25,000 nucleotides of DNA from Bacteroidota bacterium (GTDB lineage Bacteria; Bacteroidota; Bacteroidia; Chitinophagales; Chitinophagaceae), in NCBI GenBank assembly GCA_023423285.1, contig JAFAFV010000021.1, positions 1 through 25,000 of the forward strand, written 5' to 3'. Numbering within the stretch: position 1 is the first letter of the stretch; the number at the start of each line of letters is the position of its first letter. The position numbers and the translations under genes are program-made. Of this stretch, positions 8,638 through 17,060 are shown piece by piece. The notes beneath the pieces were generated by a model, which was not told the origin of the DNA, searched no databases, and saw only the letters and a list, made by a program, of their open reading frames with translations.

Positions 8638-9222
8638 ATGAAAGGAATCGGCATCATTCTAATTATCGCTCTTGTTGTAATCGGGTTTATGGGTTGCAAC
8701 GGATATAATTCCGTAGTTAAACTGGATAATAATGTAAAAAAAGCATGGGACAATGTTCAAAGTGAATACCAAAGGCGCAATGACCTGGTTGGAAATCTTG
8801 TAAACACCGTAAAGGGCGCTGCTAAATTTGAGCAGGAAACCCTTACACGCGTAATTGAAGCAAGAAGCAGGGCAACATCAGTTAACGTAGATGCAGAAAA
8901 CCTTACTCCCGAAGCCATAAACAGGTTTCAGGCAGCACAGGGTGAGGTTAGTAGCGCCTTAAGCCGCTTACTGGCTGTTGTGGAAAGTTATCCCGATCTG
9001 AAAGCCAATCAAAATTATTTGCAATTGCAGGGCCAGCTCGAAGGGATTGAAAACGATATCCGGGCTTCAAGGCAAACATTCAATACAGCCATTCAGGGCT
9101 ACAATGACAAAGTACGCCAGTTTCCGATGAATATTTTTGCCGGTATATTTGGTTTTAAAGCCAAAGAAGGTTTTCAGGCCGACGCGGGTGCAGAAAAAGC
9201 TCCCCAGGTAAATTTTGATTAA
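8638..9222 (+). CDS. LemA family protein (first copy)
   Basis: A 194-residue membrane-anchored protein. An N-terminal hydrophobic segment (residues 3-19, IGIILIIALVVIGFMGC) is followed by the LemA core: GYNSVVKLDNNVKKAWDNV, then YQRRNDLVGNLVNTVKGA and FEQETLTRVIEAR, and long helices. The protein ends in FGFKAKEGFQADAGA. Cys20 could be a lipidation site, but Phe-Met-Gly before it is a poor lipobox. LemA proteins have no settled biochemical role. They occur at bacterial membranes and often beside TPM-domain genes, as here. A second copy begins 56 bases downstream, then two TPM genes, so the four are probably one transcription unit. Confidence 0.93.
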   Translation: MKGIGIILIIALVVIGFMGCNGYNSVVKLDNNVKKAWDNVQSEYQRRNDLVGNLVNTVKGAAKFEQETLTRVIEARSRATSVNVDAENLTPEAINRFQAAQGEVSSALSRLLAVVESYPDLKANQNYLQLQGQLEGIENDIRASRQTFNTAIQGYNDKVRQFPMNIFAGIFGFKAKEGFQADAGAEKAPQVNFD

Positions 9223-9278
9223 TGCTGTTTACGGTATAGTATAATTGCTGCATCGTAAATCTTATCTATTCTTCTTTA

Positions 9279-9863
9279 ATGAATCAAAAAAGATTTTCTG
9301 GTTACCTTATTGGAGCTGCGGTTATTCTGATTGGATTGTACATAAGTGTAGCCTACAATTCGCTGATAAAAAAAGAAAACGAGGTAAACAGAACCTGGGC
9401 CGAGGTGCAAAATACTTATCAGCGCAGGCTTGATCTTACGCAAAACCTGGTAAACGTAGTGAAAGGTGTTTCAGATTTTGAACAAAATACGCTTACCCAA
9501 ATAGCCGAAGCACGTGGCAACGCGGCCCGCGTTACCGGTGGGGCGCCTACATCAGAAAACTATAATACTCAAAATGCTGCACAAAACAGGTTGAGTGCTG
9601 CCAGCAACAGGTTAATCTTAGTTGTAGAAAAATATCCGCAGCTAAAAGGCACATCTGCTTACAGAGGTTTGCAAACGCAACTTGAAGGTAATGAGCGCAG
9701 GATAAAAGTGGCACGAAACGATTTTAATGCAGCTGTAAAAGATTATAATGATGCCGTGCTTACTGTTCCTAAAAACCTGGTTGCAAAACTGTTTGGATTT
9801 AAAGAAAAATCAGGATTTACGGCAGATGCCGGTGCAGATCAAAATGTTGAAATTCAATTTTAA
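9279..9863 (+). CDS. LemA family protein (second copy)
   Basis: A 194-residue paralogue of the preceding gene, identical in length. It has a hydrophobic anchor (residues 8-25) and the core motifs NTYQRRLDLTQNLVNVVKG and FEQNTLTQIAEAR, and ends in FGFKEKSGFTADAGA. Shared blocks and matching tails suggest a tandem duplication followed by divergence. Its TAA stop overlaps the ATG of the following TPM gene by one base (TAATG at 9861-9865), which indicates translational coupling. Confidence 0.93.
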   Translation: MNQKRFSGYLIGAAVILIGLYISVAYNSLIKKENEVNRTWAEVQNTYQRRLDLTQNLVNVVKGVSDFEQNTLTQIAEARGNAARVTGGAPTSENYNTQNAAQNRLSAASNRLILVVEKYPQLKGTSAYRGLQTQLEGNERRIKVARNDFNAAVKDYNDAVLTVPKNLVAKLFGFKEKSGFTADAGADQNVEIQF

Positions 9864-10339
9864 TGGGATTTTCATTATTCAATAAAAAACCGTTCGATCT
9901 TCTTACAGATGCTGAGAAGGAGCGCATAGTAAAGGCTATACGGCTTGCCGAAATCCGTACCAGTGGCGAAATACGGGTATATATGGAAAACAGATGCCCA
10001 TATATAGACCCAGTAGAGCGTGCTGCTGAAGTGTTTTTTCAACTGGCCATGGATAAAACCACCGACCGCAACGCTGTATTGTTATACATTGCTGTAAAGG
10101 ACCATCTGTTAGCCATTTATGCAGATGAAGGTATTTATAAAAGAACCGGCAAAAAATATTGGGAAGAAGCCGTAAACCACATTTTACAGCATTTTGATAA
10201 AGAAAATTTTGCCGCAGGGGTGAGCACTTATGTGAATGAAATTGGTGAAGCTCTTCAGTTTCATTTTCCATACGACCGGGTTACCGATCAAAACGAACTG
10301 CCCGATGAAATTGTGTTTGGTGATTGTATAAAAAAATAG
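9863..10339 (+). CDS. TPM-domain protein, cytoplasmic form
   Basis: A 158-residue protein with the TPM (TLP18.3/Psb32/MOLO-1) fold: LTDAEKERIVKAIRLAE, TSGEIRVYME, RNAVLLYIAVKDHLLAIYAD, and a helical end with FAAGVSTYVNEIGEALQ. It has no signal peptide or membrane segment, so it probably acts at the inner face of the membrane. The start codon overlaps the stop of the second LemA gene. TPM domains have been linked to membrane-protein repair and envelope functions, but the activity of bacterial members is not settled. Confidence 0.85.
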   Translation: MGFSLFNKKPFDLLTDAEKERIVKAIRLAEIRTSGEIRVYMENRCPYIDPVERAAEVFFQLAMDKTTDRNAVLLYIAVKDHLLAIYADEGIYKRTGKKYWEEAVNHILQHFDKENFAAGVSTYVNEIGEALQFHFPYDRVTDQNELPDEIVFGDCIKK

Positions 10340-10417
10340 CGGTTATTAACTCTTAAATCAGCTCCTATCAATAATTTCAGATACATAAAGATATTTCATA
10401 TCCACAGAATAGCGGTA

Positions 10418-11233
10418 TTGGTGTTTTTTGCTGCAATGCTTTTCAGCAGCATCGGTCTAGCTCAAATAGAATCTGTAATTCCAGCTCCGCCACAGCCGCC
10501 AAGGCTGGTAAATAATTTTAGCGATCCGTCTGACGGCCCGGGGTTTTTAAGCAGTGAAGAAATTCAAGCGCTCGAAAACAAACTGGTAGCTTATGATGAC
10601 AGCACATCTAACCAAATAGCCATAGTAATTGTAGATGAGTTGGGCGGCTATACAATTGATGAATATGCCGTGGCGCTTGGCAGAAAATGGGGCGTTGGGG
10701 GGCAGGCGCAGTTCAGCAATGGCGTGGTAGTATTAATCAATACCGCAAAAAAAGGTGGGCAACGGGGTGTGTTTATTGCAACTGGTTATGGCATGGAAGG
10801 CGCTGTAACAGATTTGGTAGCGAGTGAAATTGTACACAATAACTTATTGCCCAACTTCAGGGCTGGCAGCAACTACCGTGGGCTTGATGAAGCCATTGAT
10901 AATATTATTGCAGCCGCAGAAGGGAGATACAAGGCTCCGGATGGATACAGCAATAGAGGCCGTAAGAGTGGCATGAGCATGTTTACTATTATTATAATTA
11001 TAATAGTTGTGCTTATTGTATTAGCCATCATTAGTAAAAATAATGGCGGCGGCGGTTATGTATCGCGCCGGGGTTATACCGATGATTGGGGCCGGGGCGG
11101 TATGCCGTGGATCATTCCCGGTGGCGGATGGGGCGGCGGCAGAGGCGGTGGCTGGTCTGGCGGTGGTGGAGGCGGCTTTGGCGGCTTTGGCGGCGGAAGT
11201 TTTGGTGGAGGGGGCGCTGGCGGTAGCTGGTAG
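10418..11233 (+). CDS. TPM-domain membrane protein with glycine-rich tail (YgcG-like)
   Basis: 271 residues if TTG at 10418 is used. The order is a signal-like hydrophobic stretch ending GLAQ (residues 1-16), a proline-rich linker, a TPM domain (about 31-170, with ISNQ-type TSNQIAIVIVDELGGYTIDEYA and ATGYGMEGAVTD), a membrane helix (189-206, Ile-rich) and a Gly/Trp/Ser-rich tail to the end. This is the usual architecture of exported TPM proteins next to LemA. The start is uncertain. The frame is open back to 10340 without ATG, GTG or TTG, and reading upstream from ATA at 10385 would give a normal basic n-region (KIFHIHR) before the hydrophobic core. The domain call is firm. The start is not. 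Confidence 0.88.
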   Translation: MVFFAAMLFSSIGLAQIESVIPAPPQPPRLVNNFSDPSDGPGFLSSEEIQALENKLVAYDDSTSNQIAIVIVDELGGYTIDEYAVALGRKWGVGGQAQFSNGVVVLINTAKKGGQRGVFIATGYGMEGAVTDLVASEIVHNNLLPNFRAGSNYRGLDEAIDNIIAAAEGRYKAPDGYSNRGRKSGMSMFTIIIIIIVVLIVLAIISKNNGGGGYVSRRGYTDDWGRGGMPWIIPGGGWGGGRGGGWSGGGGGGFGGFGGGSFGGGGAGGSW

Positions 11234-11333
11234 TTAAATTACTTTCATACATATCTATTCTCTCAAATTCAGCGCTAATTTAAATATCCCGCTAAAAGAT
11301 GTCACTGTACCAATGCCGGTTATGCATTAAAAG

Positions 11334-12227
11334 TTATTGATTCCATTTTCTATAAACATCAGCCACAGACGGATGGACTTTATCGTTCAGCATCTGTACA
11401 AGCGCTATATCATTTAATTTTTCCGGATGCTCTTGTAGAGCTGTCCATAATTTATTCAACACTTTTTTTCCGCCTGCATCATAAATATTTTTTGCAGCAT
11501 GGTGAAAGTTACATTGATACCATCCATAATTCTTAGCTGTCATGCCAGCGCCTGCATCATCATATTTTTCTTCAAAATCTGAAAGTGAGGTATAACGGAA
11601 TTCAGCAGACCCTGCGCTCACAACCATTTCAGGAAAGGTAGTAAGCGCAGGTAAAAGGTCCTGACGCTTTTCTGCAACATACGTATGCAACATTATGTTC
11701 ACAAACAATTCCTGCATCCATTTGCGCTGCATATTTATTTTTTTCTGACCGTGGTAACTGTGCCCCAGTTCATGGATGGCGAGCAGGTTAAAAAAAGGCC
11801 GCATACTGTAGCTTTTATCTGCATTGCGGTATGCTGTTTTAATTCTTTCAACTAAAACAGCAGGAAGTTTATCGAGTGGCGGCAAAAAACTTTGCCAGAA
11901 ATCGTTTTCATCTGATGCAACTGCGAGCCTTACCATATCAATATTATGCGGCATGCCATACACGGGGAAGGCAGCATATTTCTTCCAATGCTCAGGTCCC
12001 AGTACAAAGATTTTTGTTTTGGGAATAAAATCAAGTTCCTCTTTGAAATATTTTGTCGCAGATTCTATTGAGATGGCGATGTCTTTTGCTATTTTTTCTT
12101 TTCCGGGGCTGTAATAAAAGTCCGATGTGTAACGAGGCAGTTGCAAAAGTTCTTCATAATTTTTGTTTTGAGCCATTACAAACTGCGCTGCTATAATAAA
12201 TATTATTGCTGATGATGCCTTTTTCAT
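11334..12227 (-). CDS. Secreted HELGH zinc-metallopeptidase-like protein
   Basis: A 297-residue protein with a signal peptide (MKKASSAIIFIIAAQFVMAQ, cleavage after about residue 19). The zinc motif HELGHSYH starts at H152, with E153 as candidate general base and H156 as second ligand. Glu173 in WMQELFVNIM, 17 residues later, is a suitable third ligand for a gluzincin arrangement. No family name is certain. The length and HExxH placement resemble small exported peptidases of Bacteroidota, often annotated as hypothetical. Whether it is an active peptidase is inferred. A candidate -7 element and an inverted repeat lie just upstream (12238-12268), and the AraC gene upstream on the same strand begins at 13137. 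Confidence 0.75.
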   Translation of the reverse strand: MKKASSAIIFIIAAQFVMAQNKNYEELLQLPRYTSDFYYSPGKEKIAKDIAISIESATKYFKEELDFIPKTKIFVLGPEHWKKYAAFPVYGMPHNIDMVRLAVASDENDFWQSFLPPLDKLPAVLVERIKTAYRNADKSYSMRPFFNLLAIHELGHSYHGQKKINMQRKWMQELFVNIMLHTYVAEKRQDLLPALTTFPEMVVSAGSAEFRYTSLSDFEEKYDDAGAGMTAKNYGWYQCNFHHAAKNIYDAGGKKVLNKLWTALQEHPEKLNDIALVQMLNDKVHPSVADVYRKWNQ

Positions 12228-12237
12228 TTATGTCTGA

Positions 12238-12268
12238 TTTGATTAATGGTTGTTCATAATCAAAGTTA
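12238..12268 (-). promoter_or_regulatory. Candidate promoter and overlapping inverted repeat of the metallopeptidase gene
   Basis: Read on the minus strand, TAACTTTG at 12268-12261 matches TAnnTTTG exactly, about 34 bases before the start codon at 12227. No clear -33 TTTG is seen. TTTGATTA (12238-12245) and TAATCAAA (12257-12264) form a perfect 8-bp inverted repeat with an 11-base loop, and the right arm overlaps the -7 element. It could be an operator or a 5' UTR hairpin. Confidence 0.4.
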
Positions 12269-12306
12269 TACCCCCATATGACGAGAACATTGTATAAAAA
12301 CGACAT

Positions 12307-13137
12307 CTATAGGTTCTCTAAGAACCCCTGCATAGGAAAAGGATTATTGTTGATCTGCTTGTCAAGTATACGGGGAGATATTCCAGTAAACTGCCTGAAG
12401 TCGCGAATGAGATGTGCCTGATCAAAATACCCAGCTTCATACGCAATTGCTGTCCATGACAAATGCGGCATTGCCTCGCGCAGGCGATAAGCTTTTGAGA
12501 ATCGCGCCAGTCGTGCATAAAATTTGGGAGAATAGCCAATCCTTTCAAGGCATTTTCGCTCAAACTGCCTTACACTCAGGCACGCCAGGGATGCAACTTT
12601 ATCAATAGCAACCAGGCCTTTTTGATTAGCCAACACCGCCATTGCCAGGTCTATCGGTAGTTGCTCTTTGACCATGTTAATGCAATTGAGAAAATACTTT
12701 TCTGCAATAACCACCATTTGATTAAAGTCGGGCGCTTCCATTAATTGGGCAGTAAGAGTTTCCATTTGTTTGCCCATAAGCTGCCGTCCGTCAAAGCCAT
12801 CATCGTACAACTCTGTCATAGGAATACGTAAAAAACGGTGCAACCCTCCTGGTTGAAAACCAATTACGAAACACCGATGGCTTTCGTGCACAATTACATT
12901 CATTTTAGTGGCCTGCGGCCCTACTACCATACAGCGACTGCGCGTTTTTTGAACTGTTTCCCCTTCTTTGTTCGTCACCACCTGGTCATCAAGGTAAAAG
13001 ACTATAAACTGCAATGGTGTTGGCGGAAAAGGTGAAACTACAGGCGGGCTTCCTTTTTCCTGCTGTATGTGCATCAGGTAAAAGAAATCGATCATTGACC
13101 TTAAAGCCGGGTGTGGCGTATGTTGCAGAATGATCAT
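12307..13137 (-). CDS. AraC-family transcriptional regulator (first copy)
   Basis: A 276-residue cytoplasmic regulator. The N-terminal half is a ligand or dimerisation domain with GFQPGGLHRFL (93-103), typical of the DUF6597-type sensor part. The C-terminal half has two helix-turn-helix units, about 176-197 (VASLACLSVRQFERKC) and 225-247 (LSWTAIAYEAGYFDQAHLIRDF), followed by FTGISPRIL, the closing AraC signature. It shares length and many motifs with the AraC gene at 21043. It lies between a beta-lactamase-like gene 74 bases upstream and the metallopeptidase gene 79 bases downstream, all on the same strand, so either may be a target. The effector is unknown. Confidence 0.93.
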   Translation of the reverse strand: MIILQHTPHPALRSMIDFFYLMHIQQEKGSPPVVSPFPPTPLQFIVFYLDDQVVTNKEGETVQKTRSRCMVVGPQATKMNVIVHESHRCFVIGFQPGGLHRFLRIPMTELYDDGFDGRQLMGKQMETLTAQLMEAPDFNQMVVIAEKYFLNCINMVKEQLPIDLAMAVLANQKGLVAIDKVASLACLSVRQFERKCLERIGYSPKFYARLARFSKAYRLREAMPHLSWTAIAYEAGYFDQAHLIRDFRQFTGISPRILDKQINNNPFPMQGFLENL

Positions 13138-13211
13138 ATTAAACGTTTGACATTTTCACATGATTGCTGTTTTGTTTTCATTTGTTTCAACTCTATCGCT
13201 ACGTTTCCTGC

Positions 13212-14594
13212 TCATTTTAATTTTGGTACTTCACTCGCAGGGCCGGTCTCACGCAAAATTTTCAAATACTTAACCCTGCCACTTGCATCGCATACAAACT
13301 GTATTTTAGTGCTGCTATTTTTTCTGAAAAAAATATCCCTGGTTTCGGCTAATAGCTGGTGCTTTGCCTGGCCTGCTCCTTCGGCAAACAATTTGCCTTC
13401 CTCAAATTTTACAATAATTGTATCATTTTCAGAGAGTTTATAATAGCCTGCATATTGTTGTAAAATTTTTTCATGCAATGGAATAACCACCGGTTCTTTT
13501 TCTTCGCGGTTGAATAAAATATGTCGAATTGATTTTATTTTGTTGAGTCCGCTACCCGCGTTGGCAAGGATGATAATGGTTTTGTTGCTGTTGGGATATC
13601 TTTCAATCCAGGTTGTATAACCCGGCCACCCGCCAGAATGAAAATAGCTCTTACCAAAATCCTTATCATTTTTTATAAACCAACCAAAGCCGTATTCAGT
13701 TTGGGTTCCATTTCTTAATATCCCAGGCGAAAAAGCTTCTTCCATCATTTCTTTAGAAACCAATTTTTCAGTATGTAAAGCCTGGTCCCATTTTAGCAAA
13801 TCGGTAGTAGTGGAATTAGTAATGCCATCGCCATAAATTCCATCGAGAGAATACACCATGTTTTTTACTCCTGATGAACTATCGGCCATGATATATCCCA
13901 GGCTATCATCTTTAACATATCCGTATGCATAATTATCAATACTTCGATTTTCTAATCGCTTATGATAAACCAAGGTCCTGTTCATCCCCAATGGCTTATA
14001 AATATGCTGCGCCATAAAATCTTTAAAAGATTGCCCGGAAACCTTTTCAATAATACTACCCAATAAAGCGTATCCAGTATTGCTGTATTCCCATTTTTCA
14101 CCGGGTGCAAACAGTTTGGTTGGTTTTTTATCTGCCAGCAGTTGAATCATGTCCTTATTGGTCATGATCTTTGAACTGTCCCAATATTGCGCAGCCAAAT
14201 CCATATAATCGGGAAGCCCTGAAGTATGATTTAAAATATGCCTGATAGTAATGCTTTGATAAGGTAATTCAGGAAAAAATTTCCGAAGACTGTCTTCATA
14301 ATTAAGTTTACCTTGCTTTTTTAAGATCATGATAGCCATAGCTGTAAATTGCTTACCCAGAGATGCCAGTTCAAAAATTGATTCACTGTTCAGTGCTTCG
14401 CCTTTTTCCCGGAATGCAAGTCCATAGCTTTTTTGAAAGATAGGTACGCCATTCTCTGCAATCAAAACATTGCCTGAAAACCTATTTTCTTGGTGTAGAT
14501 TGGTAAAAAGGCTGTCGAATTTTGCCGCCCTGTTTTGTGTAAAAACTTTCAAAAAGGATAGGCTAAGAAAGAGAAAAAAAGTTATAGATTTCAT
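13212..14594 (-). CDS. Secreted serine beta-lactamase-like hydrolase
   Basis: 460 residues with a signal peptide (1 to about 20). The beta-lactamase/transpeptidase fold is shown by S78-L-G-K81 (nucleophile and base), Y170-S-N172, and H319-S-G321 standing in for the KTG motif, in the right order and spacing. A C-terminal domain of about 90 residues (about 370-450) resembles DUF3471. Relatives include class C beta-lactamases, DD-peptidases and esterases. This domain order is more typical of esterase or peptidase-like members than of resistance enzymes, so no resistance role should be assumed. The next gene upstream on this strand carries a related N-terminal domain. Confidence 0.92.
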   Translation of the reverse strand: MKSITFFLFLSLSFLKVFTQNRAAKFDSLFTNLHQENRFSGNVLIAENGVPIFQKSYGLAFREKGEALNSESIFELASLGKQFTAMAIMILKKQGKLNYEDSLRKFFPELPYQSITIRHILNHTSGLPDYMDLAAQYWDSSKIMTNKDMIQLLADKKPTKLFAPGEKWEYSNTGYALLGSIIEKVSGQSFKDFMAQHIYKPLGMNRTLVYHKRLENRSIDNYAYGYVKDDSLGYIMADSSSGVKNMVYSLDGIYGDGITNSTTTDLLKWDQALHTEKLVSKEMMEEAFSPGILRNGTQTEYGFGWFIKNDKDFGKSYFHSGGWPGYTTWIERYPNSNKTIIILANAGSGLNKIKSIRHILFNREEKEPVVIPLHEKILQQYAGYYKLSENDTIIVKFEEGKLFAEGAGQAKHQLLAETRDIFFRKNSSTKIQFVCDASGRVKYLKILRETGPASEVPKLK

Positions 14595-14821
14595 ATCAGG
14601 TTCTAATTAATATAAAAGTTAGCTACAATTTCTTTGCGGGGTTAAAGCATTGCATAAATGAAAATCATAACTATTAATTTTTTACGCTCCGCTAATAAAC
14701 AAAAATTCAAAATGCCAACAGGAATCTTTTTTACCAAATCCGAAGCATCATTATTATTTACTTAAACACGTAACCCCACATGCAGCAATAGCAGTTATTC
14801 CCAACAAAGCCCAGTTGAGAT

Positions 14822-17017
14822 TTAATTCGCCAATCTTTTAATAGCCTCAATCACCACTTCCGGTTTTTCAAACTGAATGCCATGACCACTGTCTACAATT
14901 TGATAACGGGAATTTTTTTGTGCTTTAGCCCATTTCACTAACTCATCGATCCATATTTTTTTCCAAGGTTTTTCTGAATCTTTCCAATCCCTGTAACTAC
15001 CGGCAATCAATAATTCAATTTTCCCCTTGTATTTTTTATCAGACATACCTGCCTGCTGCATAGAAGAAAGCATAGCTGCAATTTCTTCTTGTCCCGCAAC
15101 GCTCCATGCCCCAGTTTCCCGTGAACTTTTAACAAAGTCATCTGGATGTTGAAGAGCCAACTGAAGGTAGGTTTCACCCTGGGCTGGGTCAACCAATAGT
15201 AATCCCTTTGTATCGGCCGGATATTTTGCAGCAAAGGCTCTCACAAAAAATCCACCCCAACTCCAGCCACCAACAATATATGGGCCCTTTATGCCTGCTA
15301 TAGTCAATGCATGCTTTAATTCGTCAGCCACACGATTGGCTGTACGTGGGTAAGCACAGGATTGAGAGGATAAATAACCGGGGCGATCATAAGTAATAAC
15401 AGTCATGGTTTTTGCCAGATCCGGCACAATACTGTGCCAGCTACGGTGATCACTATTACCTCCTGATTCCAATACAACCACCGGACCTTTGTTGCCTGTC
15501 TTATATAATACCATTTCATGCCCATCTACCATTATACGTAAAGTATCTGGCTTTGCCTGCATTCCACTAATCATGGCCTTTGCAAAATTTGCATTGTTAT
15601 TTGCGGAATCAAGTTGAAGCGATTTTTTATAATTTTCAATAGCCATCGGGAAATTGCCTGCATTCATCAATGCTTCCGCATAACTATCATAAACATTCGA
15701 AGAATTGGGAAACTGTAATACATTTATTTCAAACATTTTTAAAGCATCACCCACATTTTTTTTATCATTTAATAATTGATATCCCCATGTATTTATCTGC
15801 TTTTCGGCACCCCGAAAATCAAACTTTTCTTTTTCCTCCTTACCCAGTGAGCGATAATACTGCCAGGCAACGTTTACTGAGCCCTCAATTATCTTTTTGC
15901 TTAAAGCCGAAATAAAAGATGGTTTTAATTTTTCAGCAGGCAGTTCATACAATATATTGATGACATCCTGCAACAAACTGCTGGTGGCACCACCAGCGTT
16001 ATCCAGTATGGCAATAAAATTCTGTTCATTGGGGAAACGTGCCAGTTCAGATAAGAACCCGTTTATTCCACCACTATGCCAAATCATTTCAATTTTTTTT
16101 GCAGAATCTTTAGTCGGAATATTTCGTACAAACCATCCGTAGGCCACTGCTGCACCCCAGGCATCGATGGTGGGTGAAAACATTATTTTCTTCAATGAAT
16201 CCGGCAAAAGTTCTTTTTTATACAGTGCATTGTTCCAAAGCAAAAGATCTTCCACAGTGGAGTAAAGGGAACCTGCTGCATAAGGCAAGCCCATGTCCAG
16301 ATATTCAGCATTGATATAGCCATTCATCATTTTTTCATAACCAGAGGCCCGGTTAGTGATGATTTTTTGAGAGAAGTCATAGCCGGTATTCCTCATGCCT
16401 ACCACATCCAATATGCGTTCCTGTAAAACATCATTGTATGCCTTTTTTGTAACTGCTTCAATGATCGCCCCAAGTATAAAGTAGCCGCTGTTGCTGTAAC
16501 TAAAACGGGAGCCCGGTTTAAACTCAGGATCGCCACTGCAATACATACGAATGAAATCATCTAAAGCAAAATGAAGTTTACTGACTTTTGCAAATGCAGT
16601 ATTATCTGTATAATTAGGAATACCAGAGCTGTGAGTGAGCAATTGATGAATCGTAATGCTGTCGCCGGTTTCCCTTCGGTAATTTGTGAGGTAGGCAGTA
16701 ATGGGTTTTTGCAAATCAATTTTTCCCTCGTTTACCAATTGCATGATGAGCATAGAAGTAAATTGTTTGGTGATTGAACCCACCCTGAATTTTGTTTGCG
16801 GCGTATTGGGAATACTCCATTCTATATTGGCCATGCCTACTCCATTTTTGTAAACCACTTCACCCTTTGCGGCTACCAGGATGGAACCGTTAAATAGATT
16901 TTGATTCTTGTAATCATTAACTAACTGCTGAATTTTTTCTGATTTGCTTTGTGCAAAACTCTGATTCATCAACATCAAAAACGAGAGAGCTGATAATATA
17001 TATTTTAATAGAAACAT
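14822..17017 (-). CDS. Fusion of beta-lactamase-like hydrolase, TPR-like linker and alpha/beta hydrolase
   Basis: A 731-residue exported protein (signal peptide to about residue 22). The domains in order are as follows. A serine beta-lactamase-like domain spans about 25-350, with S81-I-T-K84, Y174-S-N176 and H314-S-G316. A helical TPR-like stretch spans about 375-480, including WGYQLLN and NVYDSYAEALMNAG with AIENYKKSLQLD. An alpha/beta hydrolase domain spans about 490-731, with nucleophile elbow G584-W-S586-W-G588, likely acid D610 in LLLVDPAQ and His712 in DSGHGIQ. Both active sites appear intact, so the protein should carry two serine nucleophiles. It starts 43 bases after the DUF418 gene, probably in one operon. 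The substrates are unknown. The frame is continuous, so this is not a misjoined pair within this sequence. Confidence 0.9.
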   Translation of the reverse strand: MFLLKYILSALSFLMLMNQSFAQSKSEKIQQLVNDYKNQNLFNGSILVAAKGEVVYKNGVGMANIEWSIPNTPQTKFRVGSITKQFTSMLIMQLVNEGKIDLQKPITAYLTNYRRETGDSITIHQLLTHSSGIPNYTDNTAFAKVSKLHFALDDFIRMYCSGDPEFKPGSRFSYSNSGYFILGAIIEAVTKKAYNDVLQERILDVVGMRNTGYDFSQKIITNRASGYEKMMNGYINAEYLDMGLPYAAGSLYSTVEDLLLWNNALYKKELLPDSLKKIMFSPTIDAWGAAVAYGWFVRNIPTKDSAKKIEMIWHSGGINGFLSELARFPNEQNFIAILDNAGGATSSLLQDVINILYELPAEKLKPSFISALSKKIIEGSVNVAWQYYRSLGKEEKEKFDFRGAEKQINTWGYQLLNDKKNVGDALKMFEINVLQFPNSSNVYDSYAEALMNAGNFPMAIENYKKSLQLDSANNNANFAKAMISGMQAKPDTLRIMVDGHEMVLYKTGNKGPVVVLESGGNSDHRSWHSIVPDLAKTMTVITYDRPGYLSSQSCAYPRTANRVADELKHALTIAGIKGPYIVGGWSWGGFFVRAFAAKYPADTKGLLLVDPAQGETYLQLALQHPDDFVKSSRETGAWSVAGQEEIAAMLSSMQQAGMSDKKYKGKIELLIAGSYRDWKDSEKPWKKIWIDELVKWAKAQKNSRYQIVDSGHGIQFEKPEVVIEAIKRLAN

Positions 17018-17060
17018 GGTGCTCTTATTTAAATTTTAATTCATGGTTATGCACTCGCAA

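Noticed and set aside
11043..11237. Alanine-rich ORF inside the glycine-rich tail of the TPM gene
   Set aside because: It is the alternative frame of a GGC-repeat coding stretch. The TPM frame has the family features.
14595..14821. Small minus-strand gene in the gap (reading NWALLGITAIAAC)
   Set aside because: No start codon gives more than about 14 residues, and an in-frame stop lies just upstream.
13212..17017. Beta-lactam resistance enzymes
   Set aside because: The SxxK/YxN/HxG pattern fits many esterases and peptidases. Linker, TPR and DUF3471-like parts point away from true beta-lactamases, so I claim no resistance role.
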